Positions 35,018-47,405 of a stretch of 64,000 bases of DNA are shown here, piece by piece. Within the stretch, counting starts at the first letter, position 1. The number at the start of each line of letters is the position of its first letter. The DNA comes from DATEOR01 sp963841425 (GTDB lineage Bacteria > Actinomycetota > Thermoleophilia > Gaiellales > Gaiellaceae), in contig CAWJCL010000001.1 in NCBI GenBank assembly GCA_963841425.1, positions 186,001 through 250,000 of the forward strand, written 5' to 3'. The notes below the pieces were generated by a model, which saw only the letters and a list, made by a program, of their open reading frames with translations, was not told where the DNA came from and did not search any database. Made by a program: the position numbers and the translations under genes.

Positions 35018-35494
35018 GTGGTGATCGACCGCCCGCTGGCGCGGTCTCTCGCCCGAGAGCTCCGGCGCGAGCGCGCCGTGGGCACCGCCGTGCGCTCCAT
35101 GCGGACGCGACCCCTGTCCGAACGGCGGCTGCGCGAGCGGCTGCGGAGCCGTGGAGTGCGCCCGGACGCGGAGAACGCGGCGGTCGGCACGCTCGCTGAA
35201 GCGGGCTTTCTCGACGACGCGCGGCTCGCCCGCGGCCGCGCTCTCGCACTCGCGGAGCGAGGGTGGGGAAACGCCGCGATCGAGGCCCGCCTCGCCGGCG
35301 AGGGCCTTCGAGAGCCGGACGTCGCAGCGGCGGTCGGCAAGCTCGAGCAAGAGGCCGGACGGGCCCGGTCACTCGTCGCCAGCCTGCCGCTGCAGAGAGC
35401 TTGGTCGCTCCTTCAGCGCCGCGGGTTCGACCCAGAGACGATCGAATCCATCCTGGGAGGCCTGGACGGGAACGGCTTCCAGGGGCTAGGATAG
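35018..35494 (+). CDS. recX: Regulatory protein RecX
   Basis: RecX inhibits RecA filament extension. The 158 residues from GTG 35018 contain the three-helix repeats of the family (RPLSERRLRERLRSRGV, AGFLDDARLARGRALALAERGWG). The same frame stays open upstream to 34811 and encodes a family-like N terminus (GRVSVELDGEAWRTVP at about 34934-34981), but there is no ATG, GTG or TTG there. Only an ATC at 34907, two nt after the recA stop, could start the longer form. The true start is unresolved. Confidence 0.82.
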   Translation: MVIDRPLARSLARELRRERAVGTAVRSMRTRPLSERRLRERLRSRGVRPDAENAAVGTLAEAGFLDDARLARGRALALAERGWGNAAIEARLAGEGLREPDVAAAVGKLEQEAGRARSLVASLPLQRAWSLLQRRGFDPETIESILGGLDGNGFQGLG

Positions 35495-35537
35495 CCGTGC
35501 AGCACAACACACAAAAAAGCCTGCACGGAACGGTTTT
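35495..35537 (+). terminator. Putative terminator after recX
   Basis: CCGTGCAG (35495-35502) pairs with CTGCACGG (35521-35528) across an 18-nt A-rich loop, followed by AACGG and five T residues (35533-35537). The remainder of the gap up to 35704 shows no gene or other clear signal. Confidence 0.45.
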
Positions 35538-35704
35538 TCGCCGAATCGGAAACCCGCGACCAACAACCTTACGAAGCCCAGTCCATGACCAACGGCCCTG
35601 AGACCCGGAGGACGCGCCTCGAGTAGGCGGGCGAAGCCTGCCCCGTTTCTGGACCGCCGATCGACGAACCCGTTCCTACGGGCCTGACCGCGTAGGAGCG
35701 AGGA

Positions 35705-37243
35705 ATGGTGATTCTCATCGGCCTCCTGATCGTCGGGATCGGGGTGGGCCTGGCTGTCGGCATCTACGTGGGATCGCGCCTGTTGTCCTCGCGCCGCGCC
35801 GGTGCGACGGCAGCCGAGAACCTTCGTCTCAGCGAGGAGGCCAAGCGAAGCGCCGAGGCGATCCGCCGCGAGGCGCAGGTCGAAGCGCGCGAAGGGGCGC
35901 TCAAGCTCCGTGCGGAGGTCGAGAACGAGCTGCGGGAGAAGCGGGGCGAGATCATCAAGATCGAGGAGCGCGTGCTCGCCAAGGAAGAGGAGATCGACGG
36001 CAAGCTGACGGAGTTCGAGCGTCGCGAGCAGGGGCTCACCGACCGGGAGACGCACCTGAAGGCGATGCAGGAGGAGGCCAAGGCCGCGGGAGAGGAGCAG
36101 ATGAAGGAGCTCGAGCGGATCTCCGGCCTCACCATCGAGGAGGCGAAACGGCACGTCCTCGAGCGCTCCGAGGAGCTCGTCCGCCATGAGATGGCGCGAA
36201 TGGTGCGGCAGATGGAGGAGGAGGCGCGCACCGAGGCCAAGCGGCGCGCGAGGAACCTCGTGGCGGACGCTCTGCAGCGGGTGGCCGCGAGCCACGCGGC
36301 CGAGACGACGGTCTCCATCGTCGAGCTCCCATCCGACGACATGAAAGGCCGGATCATCGGCCGCGAGGGCCGGAACATCCGGGCGCTCGAGAACCTCACC
36401 GGCGTCGACTTCATCATCGACGACACCCCGCAGGCGGTCGTCCTCTCGTCGTTCGACGGGGTTCGCCGCGAGGTCGCGAAGCTCACCCTCACGAAGCTCG
36501 TCGAGGACGGACGCATCCATCCGTCGCGCATCGAGGAGATGTACTACAGCTCGAAGGCGGAGATCGAGGAGCACATCCAGCATGCCGGGGAGCAAGCCGT
36601 GTTCGAGGCCAACTGCGGAGCCATGCACGAGGAGCTCGTGAAGCTCCTTGGCCGGCTTCGCTACCGGACGAGCTACGGGCAGAACATCCTCAAGCACTCG
36701 CTCGAGTGCGCCCATCTCGCCGGGATCATGGCCGCGGAGCTCGGCGCGAGCGTGAAGACGGCCAAGCGGGCCGCACTTCTGCACGATCTCGGCAAGGCGA
36801 TGACGCACGAGGTCGAGGGCTCACACGCGGTCATCTCCGCGCAGCAGGCGAAGCGCTTCGGGGAGTCCCAGCATGTGGTCCACGCGATCGAGGCGCACCA
36901 CTACGAGGTCCAGCCGCAGACCGTCGAGGCCGTGCTGGTCATCGCCGCGGACGCGATCTCCGCCTCGCGCCCCGGCGCGCGCGGGGAGAGTCTCGAGAAC
37001 TACATCAAGCGCCTCGAGTCGCTGGAGAAGATCGCCTCCGCGAAGAAGGGGGTAGAGCGGGTGTATGCGCTCCAGGCCGGCCGCGAGATCCGCGTCATCG
37101 TCAAGCCGTCGGAGATCGACGACGACACAGCCGTCCTCCTCTCACACGAGATCGCCCGCGAGATCGAGGACCAGCTCGAGTACCCGGGTCAGATCAAGGT
37201 GACGGTGATCCGGGAGTCTCGAGCGACCGAGTTCGCCAAGTGA
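35705..37243 (+). CDS. rny: Ribonuclease Y
   Basis: RNase Y is a membrane-anchored endoribonuclease that starts mRNA decay. The 512-residue protein has one N-terminal membrane segment (VILIGLLIVGIGVGLAVGI), a long charged coiled coil (about 35-200), a KH domain (MKGRIIGREGRNIRALENLTG) and an HD domain (HSLECAHLAG, LLHDLGKA). ATG 35705 follows GAGCGAGGA. Together with RNase J this gives a Bacillus-like decay set. Confidence 0.95.
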   Translation: MVILIGLLIVGIGVGLAVGIYVGSRLLSSRRAGATAAENLRLSEEAKRSAEAIRREAQVEAREGALKLRAEVENELREKRGEIIKIEERVLAKEEEIDGKLTEFERREQGLTDRETHLKAMQEEAKAAGEEQMKELERISGLTIEEAKRHVLERSEELVRHEMARMVRQMEEEARTEAKRRARNLVADALQRVAASHAAETTVSIVELPSDDMKGRIIGREGRNIRALENLTGVDFIIDDTPQAVVLSSFDGVRREVAKLTLTKLVEDGRIHPSRIEEMYYSSKAEIEEHIQHAGEQAVFEANCGAMHEELVKLLGRLRYRTSYGQNILKHSLECAHLAGIMAAELGASVKTAKRAALLHDLGKAMTHEVEGSHAVISAQQAKRFGESQHVVHAIEAHHYEVQPQTVEAVLVIAADAISASRPGARGESLENYIKRLESLEKIASAKKGVERVYALQAGREIRVIVKPSEIDDDTAVLLSHEIAREIEDQLEYPGQIKVTVIRESRATEFAK

Positions 37244-37273
37244 GCCCCGCGCTCCCTTCCAGGAGCGCGGGGC
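37244..37273. terminator. Bidirectional terminator hairpin between rny and nuclease gene
   Basis: GCCCCGCGCTCC (37244-37255) and GGAGCGCGGGGC (37262-37273) form a perfect 12-bp stem with the 6-nt loop CTTCCA. It starts right after the rny stop and 10 nt beyond the stop of the convergent nuclease gene, so it can serve both. No T-run is present. Confidence 0.7.
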
Positions 37274-37282
37274 CAAGGCCGG

Positions 37283-39967
<2,685 letters not shown>

Positions 39968-40044
39968 GCTGATTCCCCCCAGGGTTCGACGACCAACCGA
40001 TCCTACGTCCGGTGGCCCGAACGAGACAAGGCCGTTTCCGTCGG

Positions 40045-40050
40045 TACAGT
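40045..40050 (+). promoter_or_regulatory. Predicted leaderless -10 element for miaB
   Basis: TACAGT ends 7 nt before the GTG at 40058. The in-frame GTG at 40049 overlaps the hexamer itself, which argues against that start. Confidence 0.45.
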
Positions 40051-40057
40051 GCTCGAC

Positions 40058-41380
40058 GTGCGGACCTACTTCGTCTCGACGTTCGGATGCCAGATGAACG
40101 CGCACGATTCCGAGCGGATCAAGGGCATGCTCGAGTCGCTCGGACTGGGAGAGGCGCGGTCGCAGGACATGGCCGACGTGATCGTCTTCAACACCTGCAC
40201 CGTGCGCGAAAAGCCCGACCGGCGGTTCGCCGCCCACCTCGCCCAGGCACGGGCCCTCAAGGCTCGGGACCCGGAGAAGGTGATCGCGGTCGGTGGCTGC
40301 TACGCCGAGGCGCAGCGCGATCGCATCTTCGAGCTCTATCCCGAGGTGGACGTAGCATTTGGTCCGGGTTCGATCTCACACCTGGCCGACTGGGTCGGCG
40401 CGGGCGGGGAAGGGATCGCGCCGGGACGGTTTGCCGAGTGGCGGGAATTCGCGGCCGAACTCCCGGCCCGGCGCGAGCGGCGATTCCAGGCCTGGGTGCA
40501 GATTTCGATGGGCTGCAACTCGAAGTGCGCCTACTGCATCGTCCCCGCAGTGCGCGGCCGTGAGCAGAGCAGAAGGCCGGGCGACATCGTCGCGGAGGTC
40601 ACCGCGCTCGCCCGCGACGGCGTCCGCGAGGTGACACTCCTCGGCCAGAACGTGAACTCCTGGGGGCGCGACCTCGCGCCCGAGCTCACGACGGAGTTCG
40701 GGGAGCTTCTGCGAGCGCTCGACCGTGTCGACGGGATCGAGCGGATCCGGTTCACGAGCCCGCACCCCAAGGACTTCCGCGATCCCGTGATCGCCGCGAT
40801 GGGGGAATGCCGGGCGGTGTGTGAGCACATTCATCTCCCGCTCCAATCCGGCTCGACGCGGATCCTGAAGTCGATGCGACGCACGTACGGCCGGGAGCGC
40901 TATCTCGCTCTCGTGGACACGCTGCGGGCCGCGATTCCCGACCTTGCGCTCACGACCGACCTCATCGTCGGGTTCCCCGGCGAGACCGAGAAGGACTTCG
41001 CCGAGACCGTCGAGGTGATCGAGGAAGTGGCCTACGACGCCGCGTTCACCTTCGTCTTCAGCCCGCGCAGCGGCACGGAGGCCGCGTCGATGCCCGACCA
41101 GGTGCCCGAAGGGGTGAAGGCCGAGCGCATCGACCGCCTCGTCGAGGTCGTGCAGGGGCTGGCCGCCCGCCGAAACGCGGAGCGTGTGGGCCGGATCGAA
41201 GAGGTGCTCGTCGAGGGCCCGAGCAGGACCGATCCGGCGGTCCTGCGCGGCCGCACCCGGCGGAACACGACGGTCAACTTCAGCGGGGATGCCGAGCCCG
41301 GCGCACTTGTCGAAGTCCTCATCGAGGGCTCGACGTCGGCGACACTCCGCGGTTCGCAAGCGGCCCTCGTCGCAGTCTGA
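40058..41380 (+). CDS. miaB: tRNA-2-methylthio-N6-dimethylallyladenosine synthase
   Basis: MiaB is a radical-SAM methylthiotransferase acting on i6A37 of tRNA. The 440-residue protein has the N-terminal MTTase domain with three cluster Cys (TFGCQMN, FNTCTVRE, GGCYAEA), the radical-SAM motif CNSKCAYC and a C-terminal TRAM domain. GTG 40058 gives an N terminus of normal length and lies 7 nt after TACAGT. It is followed by miaA, whose product supplies its substrate. Confidence 0.95.
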   Translation: MRTYFVSTFGCQMNAHDSERIKGMLESLGLGEARSQDMADVIVFNTCTVREKPDRRFAAHLAQARALKARDPEKVIAVGGCYAEAQRDRIFELYPEVDVAFGPGSISHLADWVGAGGEGIAPGRFAEWREFAAELPARRERRFQAWVQISMGCNSKCAYCIVPAVRGREQSRRPGDIVAEVTALARDGVREVTLLGQNVNSWGRDLAPELTTEFGELLRALDRVDGIERIRFTSPHPKDFRDPVIAAMGECRAVCEHIHLPLQSGSTRILKSMRRTYGRERYLALVDTLRAAIPDLALTTDLIVGFPGETEKDFAETVEVIEEVAYDAAFTFVFSPRSGTEAASMPDQVPEGVKAERIDRLVEVVQGLAARRNAERVGRIEEVLVEGPSRTDPAVLRGRTRRNTTVNFSGDAEPGALVEVLIEGSTSATLRGSQAALVAV

Positions 41381-41426
41381 GCCGCTCGTTCCACATTCCG
41401 CGCGCCACCTGCACGCCTTTTCCGAT

Positions 41427-41432
41427 TAGGCT
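41427..41432 (+). promoter_or_regulatory. Possible -10 element for miaA
   Basis: TAGGCT lies 35 nt before the miaA ATG, leaving a leader that contains GGAGGGAGG. No clear -35 is seen. Confidence 0.3.
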
Positions 41433-41467
41433 CGAAGCGGAGGGAGGCCCGCGGCGGCCCCGGTGTC

Positions 41468-42364
41468 ATGTCCACCGCTGACCTGTCTGGAGTGGTCGTT
41501 GCGATCTTTGGTCCCACGGCGAGCGGGAAAACGGCCGTCGCCGAGGCGATCGCAGACGCCTTGCCCACGCAGGTCATCTCTGCCGACTCGATGCAGGTCT
41601 ACGAGGGCCTGAGGATCCTCACGAACCAGCCCAGGCGGCCGACCGCCCTCGTCGGCATCTGGCCGATCGCACACGAAGGCTCCGTCGCCGAGTACCAGCG
41701 TCTCGCGCACGAGGCCGTCGACGATGCGCTCGCTCGCGGACGCACCCCGGTCGTCGCCGGCGGAACGGGCCTCTACCTCCGCGCCGCGCTCGCCGACCTC
41801 GAGCTCCCGCCTGCACCGCCGCCCGGTGCACGCGAGCGCTGGGAGCGCCTCTACGACCGACTCGGGCCCGAGCGGGCGCACGCCGCACTCGCCGAGCGCG
41901 ATCCGCAGGCGGCGCAGGCCGTCCACCCGAACGACCGCCGGCGGGTCGTCCGCGCCCTGGAGCTCTGCGAGGCCGGCGGATCGCTCGCGCCGAGGCGCGA
42001 CCGGCTCTGGAGCGAGGAGACCCGCCACCCGACGCTGATCTTCGGCCTCGACGTCCCGGTGCCCGTCCTCGAAGAGCGCATCCGCGAGCGCACGGAGGCG
42101 ATGTTCGCGAGCGGGGTGGCCGACGAGGTCGCGCGCGCTCTCCAGAAGCCGCTCTCACGGACCGCGAGCCAGATCATCGGCCTGGGCGAGGTCGCCGAGC
42201 TCCCCCCTGACGAGGCGGGAGCTGCGATTGCGCTGCGCACGCGCCGATATGCGGCCTACCAGCGCAAATGGATGCGCCGTATTCCCCGCATTCAAACGAT
42301 TTCCGCCGACCGTCTCGCGGAGGAGACGGCAGCCGAGATTCTCGCGCGGGCGCAGGGGGCCTGA
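41468..42364 (+). CDS. miaA: tRNA dimethylallyltransferase
   Basis: MiaA adds a dimethylallyl group to A37 of UNN-reading tRNAs. The 298-residue protein has the P-loop FGPTASGKTAVAEAIA, the DSMQVYEGL substrate motif, GGTGLYLRA, and the RRYAAYQRKWMRR tail. A GGAGGGAGG stretch lies about 20 nt upstream of the ATG. It stands between miaB and dapF, as in actinobacteria. Confidence 0.96.
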   Translation: MSTADLSGVVVAIFGPTASGKTAVAEAIADALPTQVISADSMQVYEGLRILTNQPRRPTALVGIWPIAHEGSVAEYQRLAHEAVDDALARGRTPVVAGGTGLYLRAALADLELPPAPPPGARERWERLYDRLGPERAHAALAERDPQAAQAVHPNDRRRVVRALELCEAGGSLAPRRDRLWSEETRHPTLIFGLDVPVPVLEERIRERTEAMFASGVADEVARALQKPLSRTASQIIGLGEVAELPPDEAGAAIALRTRRYAAYQRKWMRRIPRIQTISADRLAEETAAEILARAQGA

Positions 42365-42381
42365 GGCGGAGACCGCTTCGT

Positions 42382-42387
42382 TACGCT
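42382..42387 (+). promoter_or_regulatory. Predicted leaderless -10 element for dapF
   Basis: TACGCT ends 9 nt before the TTG at 42397. No Shine-Dalgarno sequence is seen. Confidence 0.35.
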
Positions 42388-42396
42388 GTCGGCGCT

Positions 42397-43182
42397 TTGC
42401 GATTCGCAAAATGGCACGGGCTCGGCAACGACTATCTCCTGGTCGAGCGGGATGAGGTCGGCGCGCCGCTCGAGGCGAATCTCGTTCGTAGGCTCTGCGA
42501 CTACCACTTCGGAGTAGGCTCGGACGGCGTCCTCGAGGTGGTCGCGTCAGACGGGTCACGCGCGGAGATCGTCATCTGGAACCCTGACGGCTCGACCGCA
42601 GAGCTCTCCGGCAACGGGACGCGGATCGCCGCCCGCTGGCTCGCCCGCCGGGCCGGCGCCGACGAGGTCACCATCGCCGTCGGGGAGCGCGAGGTCCACG
42701 CCCGCATGCGCGGCGGCCTCGAGGTCGAGATGGACATGGGCCCGGTCGAGGTCGCGCCGACCGAGGCGCTCGATGTCAACGGGACTCGGCTCGAGTTCAC
42801 GCCCGTCTCCGTGGGAAACCCGCATGCCGTCATCGCCCGCGATCCCGCACGGGAAGAGCTCTTGCGGCTCGGCCCGCTCGTCGAGAACCACCCGCGCTTT
42901 CCCGAGCGGACGAACGTGCAGCTCGTCCGCGTCGACTCGCGCGCGGACGCAACTGCCGGCGTCTGGGAGCGGGGAGCGGGGGAGACGCTCTCCTCGGGCA
43001 CGAGCGCCTGTGCGGTCGCCGGCGCAGCGGTCGTGAACGGATGGTGCGACAGTCCCGTCACCGTTCACCTTGCGGGGGGCGACCTGATCGTCGAGCTCGA
43101 CTCCGACCTCCGCGCCCGGCTCACCGGGTCGGCCCAGGAGATCTGCACGGGCGACCTGAGCTCGGAGTGGCCGGCCGGATGA
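42397..43182 (+). CDS. dapF: Diaminopimelate epimerase-family protein with Ser/Ser active site
   Basis: The 261-residue protein aligns with DapF from end to end: FAKWHGLGNDYLLVE, GVGSDGVL, NPDGSTAELSGNGTRIAAR, VSVGNPHAV, FPERTNVQ and ERGAGETLSSGTSACA. DapF needs two Cys, one before GNG and one before the second glycine loop; here both are Ser (about residues 71 and 200, codons TCC and TCG). The TTG start is the only reasonable one. It overlaps the DapL-like gene by ATGA, which points to a DAP role. Whether it epimerises LL-DAP with Ser is open. Confidence 0.85.
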   Translation: MRFAKWHGLGNDYLLVERDEVGAPLEANLVRRLCDYHFGVGSDGVLEVVASDGSRAEIVIWNPDGSTAELSGNGTRIAARWLARRAGADEVTIAVGEREVHARMRGGLEVEMDMGPVEVAPTEALDVNGTRLEFTPVSVGNPHAVIARDPAREELLRLGPLVENHPRFPERTNVQLVRVDSRADATAGVWERGAGETLSSGTSACAVAGAAVVNGWCDSPVTVHLAGGDLIVELDSDLRARLTGSAQEICTGDLSSEWPAG

Positions 43183-44354
43183 GATTCGCAAGGAGACTCG
43201 ACCTCGTTCCGCCGTACCTGTTCGCCGAACTGGAGCGGAAGATCGCCGAAAAGGAGCGCGAAGGCGTCGACGTGATCAGCCTGGGGATCGGCGACCCGGA
43301 CCTCCCGACGCCCGAGCCGGTGATCCGCGCGCTCCGGGAGTCAGCCGCGGACCCGATGACCCACCGCTACCCGACGAACCGCGGGTTGGAGACGTTTCGC
43401 GGCGCAGTCGCGACTTTCTACGAGGAACGCTTCGGCGTCGACGTCGACCCGGCAACCCAGGTCGTCCCCGTCCTCGGCGGCAAGGAGGGGGTCGCCCACA
43501 TCGCCTTTGCCTGCCTCGACCCGGGCGACGTTGCGCTCGCTCCTGAGCCGGGCTACCCCCCCTACACCTCGGGGCCTCTCTTCGCCGGCGCGGATGTCCA
43601 CTACCTGCCGCTCCGAGCGGAGAACGAGTTCATGCCCGACCTGGGTGCAATTCCCGCAGACGTCGCCGCACGCGCCAACCTGCTCTTCCTCAACTACCCG
43701 AACAACCCGACCGGAGCCGTGGTCGCGCCGGGCTTCTTCGACCGCGCGGTCGAGTTCGCCCGCGCCAACGACCTCATCGTCGTCCACGACAACGCCTATT
43801 CGGAGATCGCCTTCGACGGCTACGACGCGCCGAGCTTCCTCGCCACGAGCGGCGCGAAAGAGGTCGGCGTCGAGATCTTCTCGCTCTCCAAGGGCTGGAA
43901 CATGACCGGCTGGCGCGTCGGCTGCGTGGCGGGAAACGCCGAGGTCGTCGAGCAGTTCCGCTGCCTGAAGACGAACCTCGACTCCGGCATGTTCGGCGCG
44001 CTGCAGGTCGCCGGCGCCGCTGCTCTGACAGAAGCCCGCGGCTTTCCAGGCGAGATGTCGGCGATCTACCGTCGCCGCCGCAACCTCATGATCGACGCGC
44101 TCGCAGGCATCGGCCTTCCGGCCGACCCGCCGCGGGCGACGCCCTACATCTGGGTACGGGTGCCGGAGGGACACACCTCCGAGACCTTCACCGAGCTCGT
44201 CCTCGAGGAGGCGGGTGTCGTCGTCTCGCCGGGCCCGTCGTTCGGGCCGAGCGGAGAGGGCTACGTCCGCATCTCGCTGACGGTCGCCGACGACCGGCTC
44301 GAGGAGGCGGCTTCCCGGATCGAAACTTCGCTCCGTGTCGAGGCGGGGGCATAA
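43179..44354 (+). CDS. LL-diaminopimelate aminotransferase-like PLP enzyme
   Basis: The 391-residue class I/II aminotransferase begins RRLDLVPPYLFAELERK and has ISLGIGDPDLPTP, YPTNRGLETFR, NYPNNPTGAV, the VVHDNAYSEI segment and the PLP Lys in FSLSKGWNMTGWRVG. This pattern fits DapL-type LL-DAP aminotransferases, which convert tetrahydrodipicolinate to LL-DAP in one step. The ATGA overlap with dapF, plus dapA and dapB in the same window, supports this. Another amino-acid specificity cannot be excluded. Confidence 0.85.
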   Translation: MRFARRLDLVPPYLFAELERKIAEKEREGVDVISLGIGDPDLPTPEPVIRALRESAADPMTHRYPTNRGLETFRGAVATFYEERFGVDVDPATQVVPVLGGKEGVAHIAFACLDPGDVALAPEPGYPPYTSGPLFAGADVHYLPLRAENEFMPDLGAIPADVAARANLLFLNYPNNPTGAVVAPGFFDRAVEFARANDLIVVHDNAYSEIAFDGYDAPSFLATSGAKEVGVEIFSLSKGWNMTGWRVGCVAGNAEVVEQFRCLKTNLDSGMFGALQVAGAAALTEARGFPGEMSAIYRRRRNLMIDALAGIGLPADPPRATPYIWVRVPEGHTSETFTELVLEEAGVVVSPGPSFGPSGEGYVRISLTVADDRLEEAASRIETSLRVEAGA

Positions 44355-44355
44355 T
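44350..44355 (+). promoter_or_regulatory. Predicted leaderless -10 element for hflX
   Basis: CATAAT overlaps the aminotransferase stop codon and ends 6 nt before the hflX GTG at 44362. It matches TATAAT at five of six positions. Confidence 0.4.
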
Positions 44356-44361
44356 CCGGGT

Positions 44362-45668
<1,307 letters not shown>

Positions 45669-45672
<4 letters not shown>

Positions 45673-46106
45673 TCGAGCTCGAGATCCAGCGCCTCCGCGA
45701 GGATGCGCGCGTGCCGGAGCGGGCCTATCAGGGGGATGCCGGCCTGGATCTCGCCGCCTGCGACGAGGTCACGCTCGCACCCGGCGAGCGAGCGCTCGTC
45801 GGCACGGGGCTCGCCGTGGCGATCCCCGAAGGATACGCAGGCTTCGTCCAACCGCGGTCGGGCCTCGCGGCCCGGCACGGGATCGCGGTCGTCAACTCGC
45901 CGGGCCTGATCGACTCGGGCTACCGCGGCGAGATCAAGGTCGTGCTTCTGAACACCGACCGCGAGAAGACGTTCGTCGCGGAGCCGGGCGAGAGGATCGC
46001 CCAGCTCATCGTCCTGCCCGTTCCCGAGCTGGCCGTCCGCGAGGTGGGCGAGCTCCCGGGGAGCGAGCGGGGCGTGCGCGGCTTCGGCTCGTCGCAAACC
46101 GTGTGA
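45669..46106 (+). CDS. dut: dUTP diphosphatase
   Basis: The 145-residue protein has all five motifs of the trimeric dUTPases: DAGLDLAA, PRSGLAARHGI, GLIDSGYRGEI, GERIAQLIVLP and RGFGSSQTV, where the last supplies the arm that closes the active site. It hydrolyses dUTP to dUMP. GTG 45669 overlaps the hflX stop, and its own stop overlaps the Nudix start by one base. Confidence 0.95.
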
Positions 46107-46555
46107 TGGAACCCCGAATAAGGGTTTCCGCCGTGCTCCGGCGCGAAGGCCGAATTCTCCTCATCCGGCAGGAGAAGCCGGGCAAGGAGTACTGGATGCT
46201 CCCGGGCGGCGGAGTGGACGCGGGCGAGACCCTGCTGCAGGCCCTGAAGCGCGAGCTGGCGGAGGAGTGCGGGATCGACGAGGACTTTCCGCTCGAAGGC
46301 CCGATCGCCGTCGCCGAGTCGATCGCGCCCCATGGGCTCCCGGCCAAGCACGTCGTGCACATCGTCTTCGCCGGGTACCTCGGAGGCCGCTCCCTCGAGG
46401 CCGTCACGTCGAAGGACGCTGCCGTCCGCGGCCATCGCCTCTTCGGCGGGGAGGAGCTCTTGGGCCTGCCCGTGCACCCGCCGATCCAGCGGTTCCTGGA
46501 GCGCTGGCAACCGGGAGACCCCGTGGTCTACCTCGGCGCCATGTGGGCTCCGTGA
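46106..46555 (+). CDS. Nudix hydrolase
   Basis: The 149-residue protein carries a complete Nudix box, GGGVDAGETLLQALKRELAEECGI (the G, E, REL and EE positions all present), after an opening RVSAVLRREGRILLIRQEK. Substrate is not predictable. It is translationally coupled to dut (TGATG). The last 28 bp overlap the convergent cyclase gene. Confidence 0.88.
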   Translation: MEPRIRVSAVLRREGRILLIRQEKPGKEYWMLPGGGVDAGETLLQALKRELAEECGIDEDFPLEGPIAVAESIAPHGLPAKHVVHIVFAGYLGGRSLEAVTSKDAAVRGHRLFGGEELLGLPVHPPIQRFLERWQPGDPVVYLGAMWAP

Positions 46556-47331
46556 GCCGTAACGTCCAGCACGACGGCTTCCAGAGCCTCCGAGCGGCCA
46601 CGTAGATCCAGGCTGCGCGTCTCCAGGCCTTCGGTGTCGAGGCCTGCTGCGGTCGCCGCGGTCGTGGAGACGAGGATCTCGCCGGCGCTTGCAAGACTCG
46701 CGAGACGCGCGGCCGTGTTGACGGGATCGCCCAACGCGGTGAAGTCGAGTGCCTCGTCCTCGCCAACGGTTCCGATGTAGGCCTTGCCGACATGCACGCC
46801 GGCGCCCACAGGTAGCCAGGGCGGCGCGTCTTCGTCATGGCCGGTTCGAGTAAGAAGCTCGCGCGCGGCATCCACGGCGTCGGCCGCATGGTCAGGGCCC
46901 GCGAAGCCGGGAATGAAGAGCGCGACGAGCTCGTCTCCCGCGAACTTGTCGACGATGCCGTTCCGGACGTCGACCGCGGCGGCCGCCTCGGCGTAGAAGT
47001 GCGCCATCAGCCTGCGGAACTCATCCGCGCCGACACTCTCGGCGAGCGCAGTCGACCCGCGGACGTCGGCGAAGAGAAACGTCGCCTCCACCTCGGCGCC
47101 CCCCGGTCGCTTCTGGAGCGCATGGATGCAGCCGCTGCAGATGCGGCGGTTGATGCGGGAAGGGCCGAACCCGAGGTAGCGGAGGATGTTCCCGGGGCGC
47201 CCGAACGGAGTGTCGCAGAGCTTGCAACGGGGATCCGAGGGAATCGCGCGGCTGATCCGGCGCACCGCCGGGTTCCAGCAGAAGTGACCCCGCCTCTCGC
47301 CCATCAGGACGCGGCGCCATTTCTCGTCCAC
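46528..47331 (-). CDS. Class III adenylate cyclase with N-terminal Cys cluster
   Basis: The 267-residue protein has a C-terminal class III cyclase domain: metal Asp in FLFADVRGSTALAE and VDKFAGDELVALF, purine-selecting Lys (VDKF) and Asp (DFTALGD), and transition-state Asn/Arg in GDPVNTAARL. The first 70 residues hold five Cys (C18, CKLC, CSGC) that could bind zinc or an Fe-S cluster. GTG 47331 is tentative; ATG 47304 is an alternative, and the frame stays open upstream without a standard start. No membrane segment is seen. Confidence 0.8.
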   Translation of the reverse strand: MDEKWRRVLMGERRGHFCWNPAVRRISRAIPSDPRCKLCDTPFGRPGNILRYLGFGPSRINRRICSGCIHALQKRPGGAEVEATFLFADVRGSTALAESVGADEFRRLMAHFYAEAAAAVDVRNGIVDKFAGDELVALFIPGFAGPDHAADAVDAARELLTRTGHDEDAPPWLPVGAGVHVGKAYIGTVGEDEALDFTALGDPVNTAARLASLASAGEILVSTTAATAAGLDTEGLETRSLDLRGRSEALEAVVLDVTAHGAHMAPR

Positions 47332-47405
47332 CGAGATCTTGGATTTGCGCTTGAGCGTGCCTGCCTCCCGCGTTCCCCCGATGATACGAGAGCGAGCGGG
47401 GCGAT

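Noticed and set aside
35497..35601. GTG-started 34-codon frame after recX
   Set aside because: It runs through the putative terminator hairpin, and the preceding TAGGAT is only 4 nt away; no coding signal is evident.
42268..42396. Longer dapF with an N-terminal extension from 42268
   Set aside because: The extension overlaps miaA in another frame, is Arg-rich shadow sequence, and DapF proteins start at the FAKWHGLGND strand.
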